Shown here piece by piece: positions 53,545 through 62,337 of a DNA stretch of 64,000 bases (position 1 is the stretch's first letter; every line of letters starts with the position of its first letter). This stretch comes from Alicyclobacillus fastidiosus. Lineage in GTDB: Bacteria; Bacillota; Bacilli; Alicyclobacillales; Alicyclobacillaceae. The position numbers and the translations under genes are program-made. Below the pieces are notes generated by a model. The model was not told where the DNA came from and searched no databases. It saw only the letters and a list, made by a program, of their open reading frames with translations. Where the stretch lies: NCBI RefSeq assembly GCF_026651875.1, contig NZ_CP104067.1:124001-188000 (forward strand), written 5' to 3'.

Positions 53545-54876
53545 ATGAATCAGGCGGATCCGGCTGGTCAAAAGCTGGATGACTACTCCCTGTCTAGAGT
53601 TCCAGACAGTGAACGGCGGCATTGGTTTGGGATAGCGACCATGCGCTTCGGTCAGATGTCGGCCCTTTCGCAGTTTCTCTTAGGAGCGACGCTCGGATTT
53701 GGCATGAACTTTTGGCACGCATTCTTCGCACTCACACTCGGCGCTGTCATCTTGGAAATCATCTCTATCTTTGTCGGCATTGCAGGTATGAAAGAGGGAC
53801 TCAGCACGACGATGCTCGTTCGCTGGACCGGATTTGGCCGACTCGGGTCGGTCATCGTCAGTATTGTCATCGCCATTTCCCTTGTTGGCTGGTTTGGTGT
53901 GCAAAATCAAGTGTTCGCAGACGGATTAAACCAGTTACTAGGTGGTCCAATTTGGTTGTGGTCGATTGTCACTGGCGCGCTTGTCACGGTGGTCGTCATT
54001 TACGGATTTTTGTCCATGGGCTTTACGGCTTACATCACGGTACCGCTCTTCATGGTGATTGCCTTCTTCTCGATTGGGCGCGAACTCACGCATTACTCCT
54101 TCGGACACCTCGTCTCGATGGGGGCGCCGGGCCCTGCTCTTACGCTCGGAGCAGCTGCTAGCATGGTCGCTGGAGGCTTCATTACCGGGGCTATCATTTC
54201 CCCGGACATGACGCGTTATAACCGTTCCGTAGCCGGCGTGATTAAACAGACCGTCCTAGGTATCACCCTGGGCGAGTATGTCATCGGGTTGATTGGCGTG
54301 TTGCTTGCCCACGCGACGAAATCCGCAAACGTCATCACCATCGTCATGTCGACGAGTGGTGTGATCGGGACGGTCGTCCTCGTGACGGCAACACTCAAAA
54401 TTAACGACTGGAACCTGTATTCATCGTCACTTGGCATCGTCAACCTGTTCGATGTCGTCTTTCGCAAGCGAATTAGCCGGGTCGGCGTAACCATTTTGTT
54501 TGGGGCTGTCGGAACGCTGTTGTCGGTACTCGGCATTCTGGACCAGTTCGAAGGATTTCTTACGCTGCTAGGCGTCGCCGTGCCCCCTGTTGGCGGCATC
54601 ATGGTGGTCGAGTACTTTCTCATCCGGAGGTATAAAGACGAACTTCAATCGTCCCGGGAGCGAGGCGTATTGCCTAGCGCGTACGAATCCTGGAATCCGA
54701 TCACGCTCGTCTCCTGGATTGGAGCGTTTCTCGTCGGCGAATTGGTGAAGTGGGGAATCCCCTCTATCAACTCATTGGTGGTAGCGGCCGTGGCCTACTA
54801 CGTTCTTAGCAAGCTCGTCAACCGCAATCATTCGGTTACTTATGGCCGGGTAGAAACCAAGGAGTTCGCGAACTAA
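53545..54876 (+). CDS. NCS1 family permease (cytosine/hydantoin type)
   Basis: 443-aa transporter with about 12 helices, resembling CodB and other nucleobase:cation symporters-1. Signs are the N-terminal DYSLSRVPDSERRHWFGIATMR, with the proline- and arginine-containing entry segment, and the GAAASMVAGGFITGAIISPDMTRY segment of helices 5-6. NCS1 includes the hydantoin carrier Mhp1, which fits the hydantoinase-like genes next to it. The ATG at 53545 follows AGAGGAGG. A 10-bp hairpin follows the gene. Confidence 0.86.
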   Translation: MNQADPAGQKLDDYSLSRVPDSERRHWFGIATMRFGQMSALSQFLLGATLGFGMNFWHAFFALTLGAVILEIISIFVGIAGMKEGLSTTMLVRWTGFGRLGSVIVSIVIAISLVGWFGVQNQVFADGLNQLLGGPIWLWSIVTGALVTVVVIYGFLSMGFTAYITVPLFMVIAFFSIGRELTHYSFGHLVSMGAPGPALTLGAAASMVAGGFITGAIISPDMTRYNRSVAGVIKQTVLGITLGEYVIGLIGVLLAHATKSANVITIVMSTSGVIGTVVLVTATLKINDWNLYSSSLGIVNLFDVVFRKRISRVGVTILFGAVGTLLSVLGILDQFEGFLTLLGVAVPPVGGIMVVEYFLIRRYKDELQSSRERGVLPSAYESWNPITLVSWIGAFLVGELVKWGIPSINSLVVAAVAYYVLSKLVNRNHSVTYGRVETKEFAN

Positions 54877-54882
54877 ACACTG

Positions 54883-54913
54883 GGGAGACACGCGTAGAAC
54901 TGCCGTGTCTCCC
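54883..54913 (+). terminator. Intercistronic hairpin after NCS1 gene
   Basis: GGGAGACACG (54883-54892) pairs perfectly with CGTGTCTCCC (54904-54913). It is 35 bp upstream of the next start and has no T-run. Partial termination or mRNA stabilisation is likely. Confidence 0.55.
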
Positions 54914-54948
54914 AAGGATCGTTTATTTGACAGCTAGGTGGTGACGGA

Positions 54949-56037
54949 ATGAGAAGACTGATTCATGCACGCGACATCGACTATCTCGCGCTTGGCGCTA
55001 CCGTACTGGGTACGGGTGGCGGAGGTGACCCGTATATTGGCGCACTGATGGCCAAGCAGGCGATTGAGCAATACGGCCCGGTTGAACTGATCTCCATCGA
55101 TGAATTGGCCGACGACGACCTCGTCATTCCGTCGGCGATGATGGGCGCGCCAACCGTAATGGTGGAAAAGATGCCTAGTGGGGATGAGCCTGTCAAGGCG
55201 TTCACACAGTTAGAGAAGTTTCTTGGTCGAAAGGCGGCCGCGACGGTGTCCATCGAGGCGGGGGGACTCAACTCTACGATTCCGTTCGTCGTCGCGGCGG
55301 AGTTGGGGATCCCCCTGGTCGACGCCGACGGCATGGGCCGGGCCTTCCCGGAAATCCCCATGACTGCGCTGCACTTTGGCGGGATCCCTGCAACGCCGAT
55401 GATGGTCGCGGATGAGAAGGGGAATACGGTGTTGCTGTCGACGGTCGACGGCGCATGGACAGAGGCGCTCTCGCGCAATGCCACGATTGTGATGGGTGGA
55501 TCTTCGATGCTGGCACTGTATGGTGCCAACGCACGCGACATGCGTCCGAATCTAATCCATGGAACGCTCTCCACCGCGATAAAAATCGGAGAACTGTTGG
55601 CGGCCAAAGAGGACGCAGCGATTCGACTGGACAAACTGCTCAAATTTACAGACGGAGTGGAACTGTTCCGCGGCAAGCTGACTGACGTCATGCGCAGGAC
55701 GGTAGGCGGATTCGCCCGTGGAACCGTCACGCTGGAAGGGACGGCGGGGGATGCTGGTTCTATCTGCCGGATCGAGTTCCAAAATGAAAACCTTATTGCA
55801 ATGCGGGATGGGGAACCGATGGCGACCGTACCGGATCTCATCACCGTACTTGATCAAGAAACGGTCCATCCCATTACGACCGAAGAGTTGCGATACGGGC
55901 AGAGGGTTATCGTCATTGCCATGCCGTGCGCGCCGGTCTGGCACCGACCGGAGTGCCTGGAGTTAGTTGGCCCCAGGTACTTTGGATACGACTTCGACTT
56001 TAAGCCGCTGCGGCAAGTTGCGGAGCACGCGGATTAA
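54949..56037 (+). CDS. DUF917 family protein, first paralogue
   Basis: 362-aa protein. The glycine-rich N-terminal LGATVLGTGGGGDPYIGALM and SAMMGAPTVMVEKMPSGDE define DUF917. As I recall, Pfam now names it after an S-methyl-thiohydantoin desulfurase. PLVDADGMGRAFPEIPMTALH and IEFQNENLIAMRDGE are shared with the second paralogue. These proteins are usually encoded beside hydantoinase/oxoprolinase genes and are probably partners or relatives acting on cyclic amides. The ATG at 54949 follows AGGTGGTGACGGA. Confidence 0.85.
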   Translation: MRRLIHARDIDYLALGATVLGTGGGGDPYIGALMAKQAIEQYGPVELISIDELADDDLVIPSAMMGAPTVMVEKMPSGDEPVKAFTQLEKFLGRKAAATVSIEAGGLNSTIPFVVAAELGIPLVDADGMGRAFPEIPMTALHFGGIPATPMMVADEKGNTVLLSTVDGAWTEALSRNATIVMGGSSMLALYGANARDMRPNLIHGTLSTAIKIGELLAAKEDAAIRLDKLLKFTDGVELFRGKLTDVMRRTVGGFARGTVTLEGTAGDAGSICRIEFQNENLIAMRDGEPMATVPDLITVLDQETVHPITTEELRYGQRVIVIAMPCAPVWHRPECLELVGPRYFGYDFDFKPLRQVAEHAD

Positions 56038-56072
56038 ATTAGACACCAGGGTATGACCGAGGAGGAACGTGT

Positions 56073-57659
56073 ATGTCTTATCGTTTGGGAATTGACGTCG
56101 GCGGAACCAATACGGACGTCGTTTTATTGGACCGGGAGAACGCGGTCATCGCGAAGACCAAAACCGCGGTCACTGCAGATATTGTCAGTGGCATTCGAGC
56201 GGGGGTTGGGACGGTTTTACAGCAAAGCGGCGTCGAAGGGGCAGACATCACGCACGCCATGCTCGGGACGACGCAAGTGACGAACGCCATCATCGAGCGA
56301 CGCGAGTTGAACGACGTGGCGATTGTTCGATTGGGTGCACCGGCCACCCGTGCCGTCAAACCACTTGCTGGGTGGCCGGAAGACCTGCGCGAGCGGTATG
56401 CGCAGTACTCCTGGATCGTCGGTGGAGGGCACGAGTTTGACGGTCGCGAAATCGCGCCTTTAGACGAGGCGGAACTTGCGACCATCGCCCAGGCGGTCAA
56501 GGGAAAGGTGCAAGCCGTCGCCATCACAGGGGTCTTTTCCCCGGTCAATACGGATCACGAGGAGCGTGCAGCCCGGATCTTCCGCGAAATCCTCGGCGAG
56601 GACATCCCGATTTCGCTCTCTTATCAGTTGGGCAGTGTCGGGCTTCTTGAACGCGAGAACGCGACTGTGTTGAACGCGGCGGTGTCAAACGTCGCAAAAC
56701 GAGCGACCTTGTCGTTCCAGCAGGCGCTTGCCGATCTCGACGTGCACGCGGCGCTGTACTTGGCTCAAAACGACGGCACATTGATGTCGGTGGAATATGC
56801 ACTCTTGTATCCGATTCTCACCATCGCCTGTGGACCGACCAACAGTATGCGCGGCGCAGCGTACTTGACTGGGTTGAAAAACGCCATTGTCGTCGATGTC
56901 GGGGGGACCTCCACAGATGTCGGCGTGCTCGTCAACGGGTTTCCGAGAGAATCGTTCGTCGCGGTCGACGTCGGCGGTGTTCGGACCAACTTCCGTATGC
57001 CAGACTTGTACTCCATTGGGCTTGGCGGCGGAAGTCGGGTTACAGAAGTGGATGGCAAAGTTGAAGTCGGTCCAAAAAGTGTGGGGTATCGAATTGTTCA
57101 GGAGGGCCGTGCGTTTGGCGGCGACACGACGACGTTTACCGACGTGGTCGTCTCCTTGGGCAAGGCCAAGGTTGGCACGCATGCGGTTCATCTCCCGGAA
57201 GAAGTGGCAAATCGGGCTTATGAGGTCGCCATCGACAAGACTGCAGAGGCGATCGACCGAATGAAGACGAGCGCTGAGGCCACGCCGTTGATTCTGGTAG
57301 GCGGGGGCAGCGTGTTGCTACCTAGCCAATTTGAAGGCGTCTCAGAAGTGTATCGACCGGAGAACTATGACGTCGCCAACGCCATTGGCGCGGCCATCGC
57401 GCAGGTGAGCGGACGCGTGGACAGGATTTTCGCGATGGATCAGAAGTCCCGTGAAGAGGTTCTCGCAGAGGCGAAGTCCATCGCCATCGCGGAGGCCATC
57501 CGAGCAGGCGCCGAAGCGTCGACGATAGAAGTCGTGGAAATTGAGGAGATTCCTATCGCCTATCTACCAGGAAACGCGGTGCGAATCAAAGTCACTGTCG
57601 CGGGGACCTTGGCCTCATACAGCCAGGAGCAAAAGGTTGGTGCCCATGCGAGTCACTGA
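56073..57659 (+). CDS. Hydantoinase/oxoprolinase family protein (HyuA-like)
   Basis: 528-aa protein with an N-terminal ASKHA-type ATPase fold. LGIDVGGTNTDVVLLD is phosphate loop 1. IVVDVGGTSTDVGVLVNG is phosphate loop 2. ILVGGGSVLLPS is the adenosine loop. HyuA proteins use ATP to open a five-membered cyclic amide such as hydantoin or 5-oxoproline. This is the shorter subtype without the long C-terminal extension of 5-oxoprolinase. The ATG at 56073 follows GAGGAGG. It overlaps the next gene by 14 bp. Confidence 0.86.
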   Translation: MSYRLGIDVGGTNTDVVLLDRENAVIAKTKTAVTADIVSGIRAGVGTVLQQSGVEGADITHAMLGTTQVTNAIIERRELNDVAIVRLGAPATRAVKPLAGWPEDLRERYAQYSWIVGGGHEFDGREIAPLDEAELATIAQAVKGKVQAVAITGVFSPVNTDHEERAARIFREILGEDIPISLSYQLGSVGLLERENATVLNAAVSNVAKRATLSFQQALADLDVHAALYLAQNDGTLMSVEYALLYPILTIACGPTNSMRGAAYLTGLKNAIVVDVGGTSTDVGVLVNGFPRESFVAVDVGGVRTNFRMPDLYSIGLGGGSRVTEVDGKVEVGPKSVGYRIVQEGRAFGGDTTTFTDVVVSLGKAKVGTHAVHLPEEVANRAYEVAIDKTAEAIDRMKTSAEATPLILVGGGSVLLPSQFEGVSEVYRPENYDVANAIGAAIAQVSGRVDRIFAMDQKSREEVLAEAKSIAIAEAIRAGAEASTIEVVEIEEIPIAYLPGNAVRIKVTVAGTLASYSQEQKVGAHASH

Positions 57660-58812
57660 GCAGGAATTAGAGGCGTTGTCGATTGGCGCAGCGATTTTAG
57701 GGACGGGTGGCGGTGGGGATCCACTCATCGGAAAACTGATGGCACAACAGGCGGTTGCGGAATATGGCCCGGTCGACCTGATTTCGCTGGACGACATCAG
57801 CGAAGGGGATGTGGTGTTTCCCGTCGCCATGATGGGGGCTCCCACGGTCTTTCTCGAAAAGCTGCCCGCAGGGGAAGAAGGGTATCTGGCTGTTCTCCGA
57901 ATGGAACGCCATCTTGGCAAGAAGGTGACCGCACTCTGCCCAATCGAGTGTGGCGGGATGAACAGCATGATTCCGTTTGTGGTCGCCGCAAGAATGGGAT
58001 TGCCTGTTGTCGACGGCGACGGCATGGGGCGAGCGTTCCCCGAGTTGCAGATGGAGACCTTCCACGTGCTCGGCGTTTCCGGCACGCCGGCGTGCATTGC
58101 CGACGAATGGGGAAACGTGGTGCTCTTCGAGACGGTCGATAACTACAGGTTGGAGTCGTTTGCACGAGCTTGCACGGTCAAGATGGGCGGGTATTCTCAC
58201 CTAGTCGACTACCCCATGACGGGTACACAACTGCGGGACACCGCCGTACGAGGGACGATATCGATGGCGATCCGCTTGGGAAACGCCATCCAGGCGGCCC
58301 ATCGTTCGCATGTAAATCCGGTTCAGGCGGCGCTTTCCGCAACGCGAGACACGATTTATGGCCATGGAATTGCACTGTTTCAGGGCAAGGTCGTGGACGT
58401 GTCACGGCGCACTTCGAACGGGTTTGCGGTAGGAAGTGCGCAGTTACAGGGGTTTGACGATGATGCAGGGAAGTCGATGGTCATCGACTTCCAGAACGAG
58501 AACCTGATCGCCAAAGTTGGCGAACAAGTGGTGGCGAGTGTGCCGGATCTCATTACCCTACTCGATCCCGACACGGGCTATGCAATCACGAACGAACGCC
58601 TGCGCTACGGACAACGCGTCGTGGTCGTCGGCATCCCGACGCCGGAAATCATGCGAAGCTGCGCGGCGCTGCAAGTGTGGGGACCGAAACAGTTCGGCTA
58701 CGACACCCCGTTTGTCCCACTCGAACAAGCCTATCCAGATTTCTATCGACAAGTCGGGGTACCTAAGGAAAAGGAAAAATATCTTTTGTCTACGTTGACT
58801 GGGATGCGGTGA
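57646..58812 (+). CDS. DUF917 family protein, second paralogue
   Basis: 388-aa DUF917 protein. It is closely similar to the first paralogue (IGAAILGTGGGGDPLIGKLM, VAMMGAPTVFLEKLPAGEE, PVVDGDGMGRAFPELQMETFH). The start ATG 57646 overlaps the end of the hydantoinase gene; the longer frame from 57541 is out of keeping with the family. The first and second paralogues may form a heteromer with the HyuA-like subunit. Confidence 0.84.
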   Translation: MRVTEQELEALSIGAAILGTGGGGDPLIGKLMAQQAVAEYGPVDLISLDDISEGDVVFPVAMMGAPTVFLEKLPAGEEGYLAVLRMERHLGKKVTALCPIECGGMNSMIPFVVAARMGLPVVDGDGMGRAFPELQMETFHVLGVSGTPACIADEWGNVVLFETVDNYRLESFARACTVKMGGYSHLVDYPMTGTQLRDTAVRGTISMAIRLGNAIQAAHRSHVNPVQAALSATRDTIYGHGIALFQGKVVDVSRRTSNGFAVGSAQLQGFDDDAGKSMVIDFQNENLIAKVGEQVVASVPDLITLLDPDTGYAITNERLRYGQRVVVVGIPTPEIMRSCAALQVWGPKQFGYDTPFVPLEQAYPDFYRQVGVPKEKEKYLLSTLTGMR

Positions 58813-58827
58813 ATATCTTTCGGCGTT

Positions 58828-58856
58828 AGGGAGGATGCGATGCAGTCCTCCCTTTG
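58828..58856 (+). terminator. Hairpin after second DUF917 gene
   Basis: AGGGAGGA (58828-58835) pairs with TCCTCCCT (58846-58853), followed by TTGCCTT. It is a moderate terminator or attenuator within the operon. Confidence 0.5.
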
Positions 58857-58882
58857 CCTTGGCTTGAAAGGGTGAGGTGCCA

Positions 58883-59971
58883 ATGTCAGTCAGGCAACTG
58901 ACGATAGCAGACATCGAAGCAGCCGTGATGGGAGGGAAGTTTCTCGGTGGCGGCGGCGGGGGATGGACGAACGACGGATTGGAGTTTGGGCGGCTCGCAA
59001 TGGAGAAGCACCCACCTCTATTGGTGACTCCAGATGAGTTGCAGGATGGCGCCATCGTGCTTACCGTCGCGTTGGTCGGTGCGCCGGCGGCACAGGATCG
59101 ACATGTCGAGACCGCGCACTTCCTGCGCGCAGTACAGCGACTCGAAACGGAATTGGGGGCACGTGTCGCAGGTGTTGTCACGAATGAGAATGGTGCAGCG
59201 GCAACGGTGAACGGATGGGTACAGGCCGCAAACTTGGGCATTCCCGTGGTCGACGCGCCGTGTAACGGCCGGGCGCACCCGACGGGCGTCATGGGGTCAC
59301 TCGGACTCCATCGACTGCCGGACTACGTGAGCGTACAGGCCGCTGTCGGGGGCCGAGGAGAGCGGTACGTGGAGGCGGTTGTCCGCGGCTCCCTGCAGCA
59401 GACCGCTGTACTCGTTCGCCACGCGTCCGTTCAAGCAGGTGGCCTCGTCGCTGTTGCAAGGAATCCAGTGACTGCAAAGTATGCACACGAACACGGGGCG
59501 GTTGGCGGGATTGGTCAGGCCATCGACCTGGGACATCGAGTGTTAAAGGCAAGCAGAGCCGGCGGTCGGGCGGTCATCGATGCAGCGCTCGATTTCCTAG
59601 GTGGGCAAAAGGTGGCCCAGGGTCTGGTTGAAGATGTCATTCTGCAAACAGAAGGCGGATTTGACGTGGGCTTCGTCACCATCGCGGACGTCGAAATGAC
59701 GTTTTGGAACGAGTATATGACACTCGAGCGGCACGGACAGCGACTGGCTACTTTTCCAGACCTGGTGATGACGGTCGATACAGAATCCGGTTTGCCGTTG
59801 ATCACGGCAGAGATAGAGCGAGGGCAGAGTGTCACAGTGGTCGTCGTCCCACGTCAGAATTTAAAGCTTGGTGCGGGCATGCGCGACCGATCGTTATTCA
59901 CAGTCGTGGAAAAGGCTGTGGAAAAAGAGATCTGCAAATATGTGTTTCCGACGAGCGTAAATTTGGTGTGA
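58883..59971 (+). CDS. DUF917 family protein, third, divergent paralogue
   Basis: 362-aa DUF917-like protein, clearly more distant. The Gly-rich segment is MGGKFLGGGGGGWTNDG and the later one is VALVGAPAAQDRHVETAH. PVVDAPCNGRAHPTGVMGSLG replaces the DxDGMGRAFPE motif. It likely has another substrate or partner role than the first two. ATG 58883 with AAGGGTGAGG upstream is preferred to GTG 58877. Confidence 0.8.
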   Translation: MSVRQLTIADIEAAVMGGKFLGGGGGGWTNDGLEFGRLAMEKHPPLLVTPDELQDGAIVLTVALVGAPAAQDRHVETAHFLRAVQRLETELGARVAGVVTNENGAAATVNGWVQAANLGIPVVDAPCNGRAHPTGVMGSLGLHRLPDYVSVQAAVGGRGERYVEAVVRGSLQQTAVLVRHASVQAGGLVAVARNPVTAKYAHEHGAVGGIGQAIDLGHRVLKASRAGGRAVIDAALDFLGGQKVAQGLVEDVILQTEGGFDVGFVTIADVEMTFWNEYMTLERHGQRLATFPDLVMTVDTESGLPLITAEIERGQSVTVVVVPRQNLKLGAGMRDRSLFTVVEKAVEKEICKYVFPTSVNLV

Positions 59972-60051
59972 CCCGTTGGCCCGGCCATGCGTTTGCCGCG
60001 GTGTAGCACAACTGCTCGTAAAGGTCGACGCAAGGTGAGGAGAGCTGCCTG

Positions 60052-60999
60052 ATGACGTTGAAACAGACGATGGAACTGTACGAACTGCTGGATGATCCCC
60101 AGATCACCGGTCTTGATGTGAAAGATTTTCTGGAAGGGCGCGGGGCTTCGCGCGTTGACGTGGAAACGGTGGTGGGAGAGCCGGGTTCCACCGATTTTAT
60201 AAGGGTTTGTATCCCCGGAAGAAACGGGAAGACAAGCGGTGGCGACGCTCCCACGCTCGGGGTGATTGGTCGATTGGGCGGCATCGGCGCGCGCCCAGAA
60301 CGCATCGGATTGGTCTCTGATGGCGACGGGGCGATAGCGGCACTGGCGGCGGCGCTCAAGTTGACTCAGATGCACAATAAGGGAGACATATTGGCCGGCG
60401 ACGTGATGATTGCCACGCACATCTGTCCCAACGCCCCGACGATTGTGCACCATCCGGTCAACTTTATGGGCTCCCCGGTAGATATGTATACCATGAACCA
60501 GCACGAGGTCAGCGGCGAGATGGATGCCATCCTGACCATCGACACGACGAAGGGGAATCGCGTGTTTAATTACCGCGGTGTGGCCATTTCGCCGACCGTC
60601 AAAGAAGGTTGTATTCTCCCAATCAGCCACGATCTCGTTTCGCTATTGGAGATCACCTCTGGACGACTGGCACATACGTTTGCGGTGAGTATGCAGGACA
60701 TCACACCGTACGGGAACCAACTGTACCATATCAACAGTATCCTGCAGCCGTGCGTAGCGACCAGCGCCCCAGTCGTCGGCGTCGCCATCACGGCCGAGAG
60801 CACGGTGCCGGGATGCGCGACGGGTGCAAGCCACGAGATCGACATCGCGACTGCGGCCCGATTCGTGATTGAGGTCGCGAAGGCGTTTGGCGCAGGAACC
60901 TGCTCGTTCTACGACGAAGTCGAGTTCTCCAGATTTGTGGATTTGTACGGATCGATGCGGCAGTTGCAGACGCTTGGCAGAACAGCCGTTACGGATTAG
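60052..60999 (+). CDS. DUF1177 family protein
   Basis: 315-aa protein of the DUF1177 family. Characteristic are a short N-terminal helix (MELYELLDDPQITGLDV), GVIGRLGGIGARPERIGLVSDGDGAIAALA and THICPNAPTIVHHPVNFMGSPVD, then GCATGASHEIDIATAARFV. Biochemical function unknown; it is regularly seen with DUF917 and hydantoinase genes. No signal peptide. It is the last gene of the operon; a 15-bp terminator follows. The ATG follows AGGTGAGGAGAG. Confidence 0.78.
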   Translation: MTLKQTMELYELLDDPQITGLDVKDFLEGRGASRVDVETVVGEPGSTDFIRVCIPGRNGKTSGGDAPTLGVIGRLGGIGARPERIGLVSDGDGAIAALAAALKLTQMHNKGDILAGDVMIATHICPNAPTIVHHPVNFMGSPVDMYTMNQHEVSGEMDAILTIDTTKGNRVFNYRGVAISPTVKEGCILPISHDLVSLLEITSGRLAHTFAVSMQDITPYGNQLYHINSILQPCVATSAPVVGVAITAESTVPGCATGASHEIDIATAARFVIEVAKAFGAGTCSFYDEVEFSRFVDLYGSMRQLQTLGRTAVTD

Positions 61000-61013
61000 G
61001 AAATGGTGGTCCA

Positions 61014-61055
61014 ACAAAACAACACGCGCCCCGTAGTGGACGCGTGTTGTTTTGT
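61014..61055 (+). terminator. Intrinsic terminator of the DUF917/hydantoinase operon
   Basis: A 15-bp perfect stem (61014-61028 with 61041-61055) encloses a 12-nt loop. Its right arm is T-rich (TGTTGTTTTGT) and CTTGT follows. It begins 15 bp after the DUF1177 stop. Confidence 0.85.
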
Positions 61056-61122
61056 CTTGTCCCCGTAAACATCGAGGGAGTCTTTTCAAACAAGCGTTAT
61101 CTGGAGGGAGTAGTATCCAATG

Positions 61123-61151
61123 TTGATCAACATGTTTATACAAGTTATGAT
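61123..61151 (+). promoter_or_regulatory. Sigma-A promoter of HPr-EIIA unit
   Basis: TTGATC (61123-61128), 17 bp, TATGAT (61146-61151). The spacer is almost exactly the 18-bp operator, as in the EIIBC promoter. Confidence 0.75.
61129..61146 (+). promoter_or_regulatory. TreR-like operator 1
   Basis: AACATGTTTATACAAGTT. It matches the operators at 62282 and 62313 apart from one or two bases and lies between -35 and -10. Confidence 0.65.
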
Positions 61152-61159
61152 ATTTATCA

Positions 61160-61177
61160 TATATGTATGAACATGTT
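61160..61177 (+). promoter_or_regulatory. Degenerate TreR-like operator 2
   Basis: TATATGTATGAACATGTT agrees with the 18-bp operator at 12 positions. It starts 31 bp after operator 1, the same distance as the pair at the EIIBC promoter. Confidence 0.45.
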
Positions 61178-61181
61178 TTGG

Positions 61182-61195
61182 TGAAAGCGTTTGTT
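61182..61195 (+). promoter_or_regulatory. cre-like site, HPr promoter
   Basis: TGAAAGCGTTTGTT matches the cre consensus at 13 of 14 positions and lies downstream of the expected transcription start, a position for CcpA roadblock repression. Confidence 0.6.
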
Positions 61196-61324
61196 CACAT
61201 ACTAGATTCGTTATCTACATAATCGGTCCAATCGCGTTTGGCTGATACGTTGCTTTGTCGGCAGTGGATATACCTAGATTGGAACATCCATCCAATCATT
61301 CGACACTTTCAAGGAGGGACAAAC

Positions 61325-61585
61325 ATGGCTGAGAAGACGCTCGTCATCCAGAATCCAACGGGGATTCACGCTCGACCCGCCGCGATGTTGGTCAATAAGG
61401 CGCAGGCCTTCGCGAGTAAAATCACCCTCGAGAAGGACGGTAAGCAGGCGGATGCCAAGAGCATCCTCGGAGTGATGGCGATGGCGGTGAATCAGGGGAG
61501 TACGGTCACCATTCGCGCCGAGGGTTCGGACGCAGATCAAGCGGTTGCAGAATTGGCCGCCTTTTTAGAGCAACTGCAGTACTGA
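61325..61585 (+). CDS. HPr phosphocarrier protein
   Basis: 86-aa HPr. His15 in GIHARPAAM accepts phosphate from enzyme I. Ser46 in AKSILGVM is the site for HPr kinase, so it can also serve CcpA signalling. No enzyme I gene follows, unlike the usual ptsHI pair. It is encoded with EIIA and the trehalose permease under TreR-like operators, so it may be a pathway-linked copy or the only HPr of a PTS-poor organism. The ATG at 61325 follows AAGGAGGG. Confidence 0.93.
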   Translation: MAEKTLVIQNPTGIHARPAAMLVNKAQAFASKITLEKDGKQADAKSILGVMAMAVNQGSTVTIRAEGSDADQAVAELAAFLEQLQY

Positions 61586-61628
61586 CATCGGAAGTGGATT
61601 GTATTCGAGTAACAGAGGGGAATGTGTC

Positions 61629-62150
61629 ATGTTTAAAAACCTGTTTAAGCGAACGCCGTCTGAAGAACGTGCCGATGCGCGGGAAATCATCGTTCTTGCG
61701 CCGGTGGACGGCGATATTCTTCCACTGGAAGCGGTGGATGATCCGGTTTTCGCGCAGAAGATGATCGGCGATGGACTCGCGATTTTGCCGACGTCCGACA
61801 CGGTTGTTGCCCCTGTGGCGGGAACGTTGACGCAACTGTTCCCAACGGGTCACGCGGCCGGCATCACGACCCCAGAGGGGATTGAGGTGTTGATTCACGT
61901 CGGGATGGACACGGTCGAACTGAAGGGTGAGGGATTCACCAAACTCGCAGAACAGGGGATGCAAGTCGAGGTGGGTACGCCGCTCATCCGTCTCGATCTC
62001 GACAAGCTTCAAACGACGGCCAAGTCTCTGGTGACCCCGGTGGTCATCACGAACATGCAAAAGGTCGAACACCTCTCCAAGGCGGATGCGGCACCTGCTC
62101 GGGCGGGGGACAGCTGGCTTTTGAAGGTCGAAACGCGGATGACGAAGTAG
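61629..62150 (+). CDS. PTS EIIA, glucose family
   Basis: 173-aa free-standing EIIA of the glucose/Crr type. His90 (EVLIHVGMDTVELKG) is the phosphorylated histidine and His75 (GHAAGI) its partner. It passes phosphate from HPr to the EIIB domain of the trehalose permease, which has no EIIA of its own. The ATG at 61629 follows AGAGGGGAA; ten extra upstream codons are not used. It is 43 bp after the HPr gene. Confidence 0.92.
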   Translation: MFKNLFKRTPSEERADAREIIVLAPVDGDILPLEAVDDPVFAQKMIGDGLAILPTSDTVVAPVAGTLTQLFPTGHAAGITTPEGIEVLIHVGMDTVELKGEGFTKLAEQGMQVEVGTPLIRLDLDKLQTTAKSLVTPVVITNMQKVEHLSKADAAPARAGDSWLLKVETRMTK

Positions 62151-62275
62151 CGATCTTTCGGTGGACGCCGGGGCAACCGCCGACGTTCACCCTCATTCTG
62201 AGTGACAGGGCGTGCGGGAGTCTGCACGTCCTTGTTTGTGTCCAATTCCCCCACAGAATGCAGCGAAGAAAACGG

Positions 62276-62304
62276 TTGACCAACATGTATAAACAAGTTA
62301 TTAT
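62276..62304 (+). promoter_or_regulatory. Sigma-A promoter of trehalose EIIBC
   Basis: TTGACC (62276-62281), 17 bp, TATTAT (62299-62304). The spacer is filled by operator A. Confidence 0.8.
62282..62299 (-). promoter_or_regulatory. TreR-like operator A
   Basis: AACATGTATAAACAAGTT, lying between -35 and -10. It is reminiscent of the TTGTATATACAA-type TreR operator of B. subtilis. The regulator gene would be expected downstream of treC, outside the window. Confidence 0.65.
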
Positions 62305-62312
62305 GTTCGATG

Positions 62313-62330
62313 AACTTGTTTATACATGTT
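62313..62330 (+). promoter_or_regulatory. TreR-like operator B
   Basis: AACTTGTTTATACATGTT, the exact reverse complement of operator A, at about +3 to +20 of the transcript. Confidence 0.65.
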
Positions 62331-62337
62331 GGTCTCG

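Larger units (their letters stand above)
61000..61324. other. Control region of HPr-EIIA genes
   Basis: 325 bp without a gene. It holds the terminator of the preceding operon and then promoter, two operators and a cre-like site for the trehalose phosphotransfer genes. Confidence 0.7.
62278..62334 (+). repeat. 22-bp perfect inverted repeat (operator pair)
   Basis: Arms 62278-62299 and 62313-62334 are exact reverse complements around 13 nt. Each arm contains the same 18-bp operator. The whole covers the promoter spacer, the -10 box and the start of the transcript. Confidence 0.9.

Noticed and set aside
54981..55844. 287-codon minus-strand frame inside the first DUF917 gene
   Set aside because: Ser/Pro-rich antisense shadow of a Gly-rich protein.
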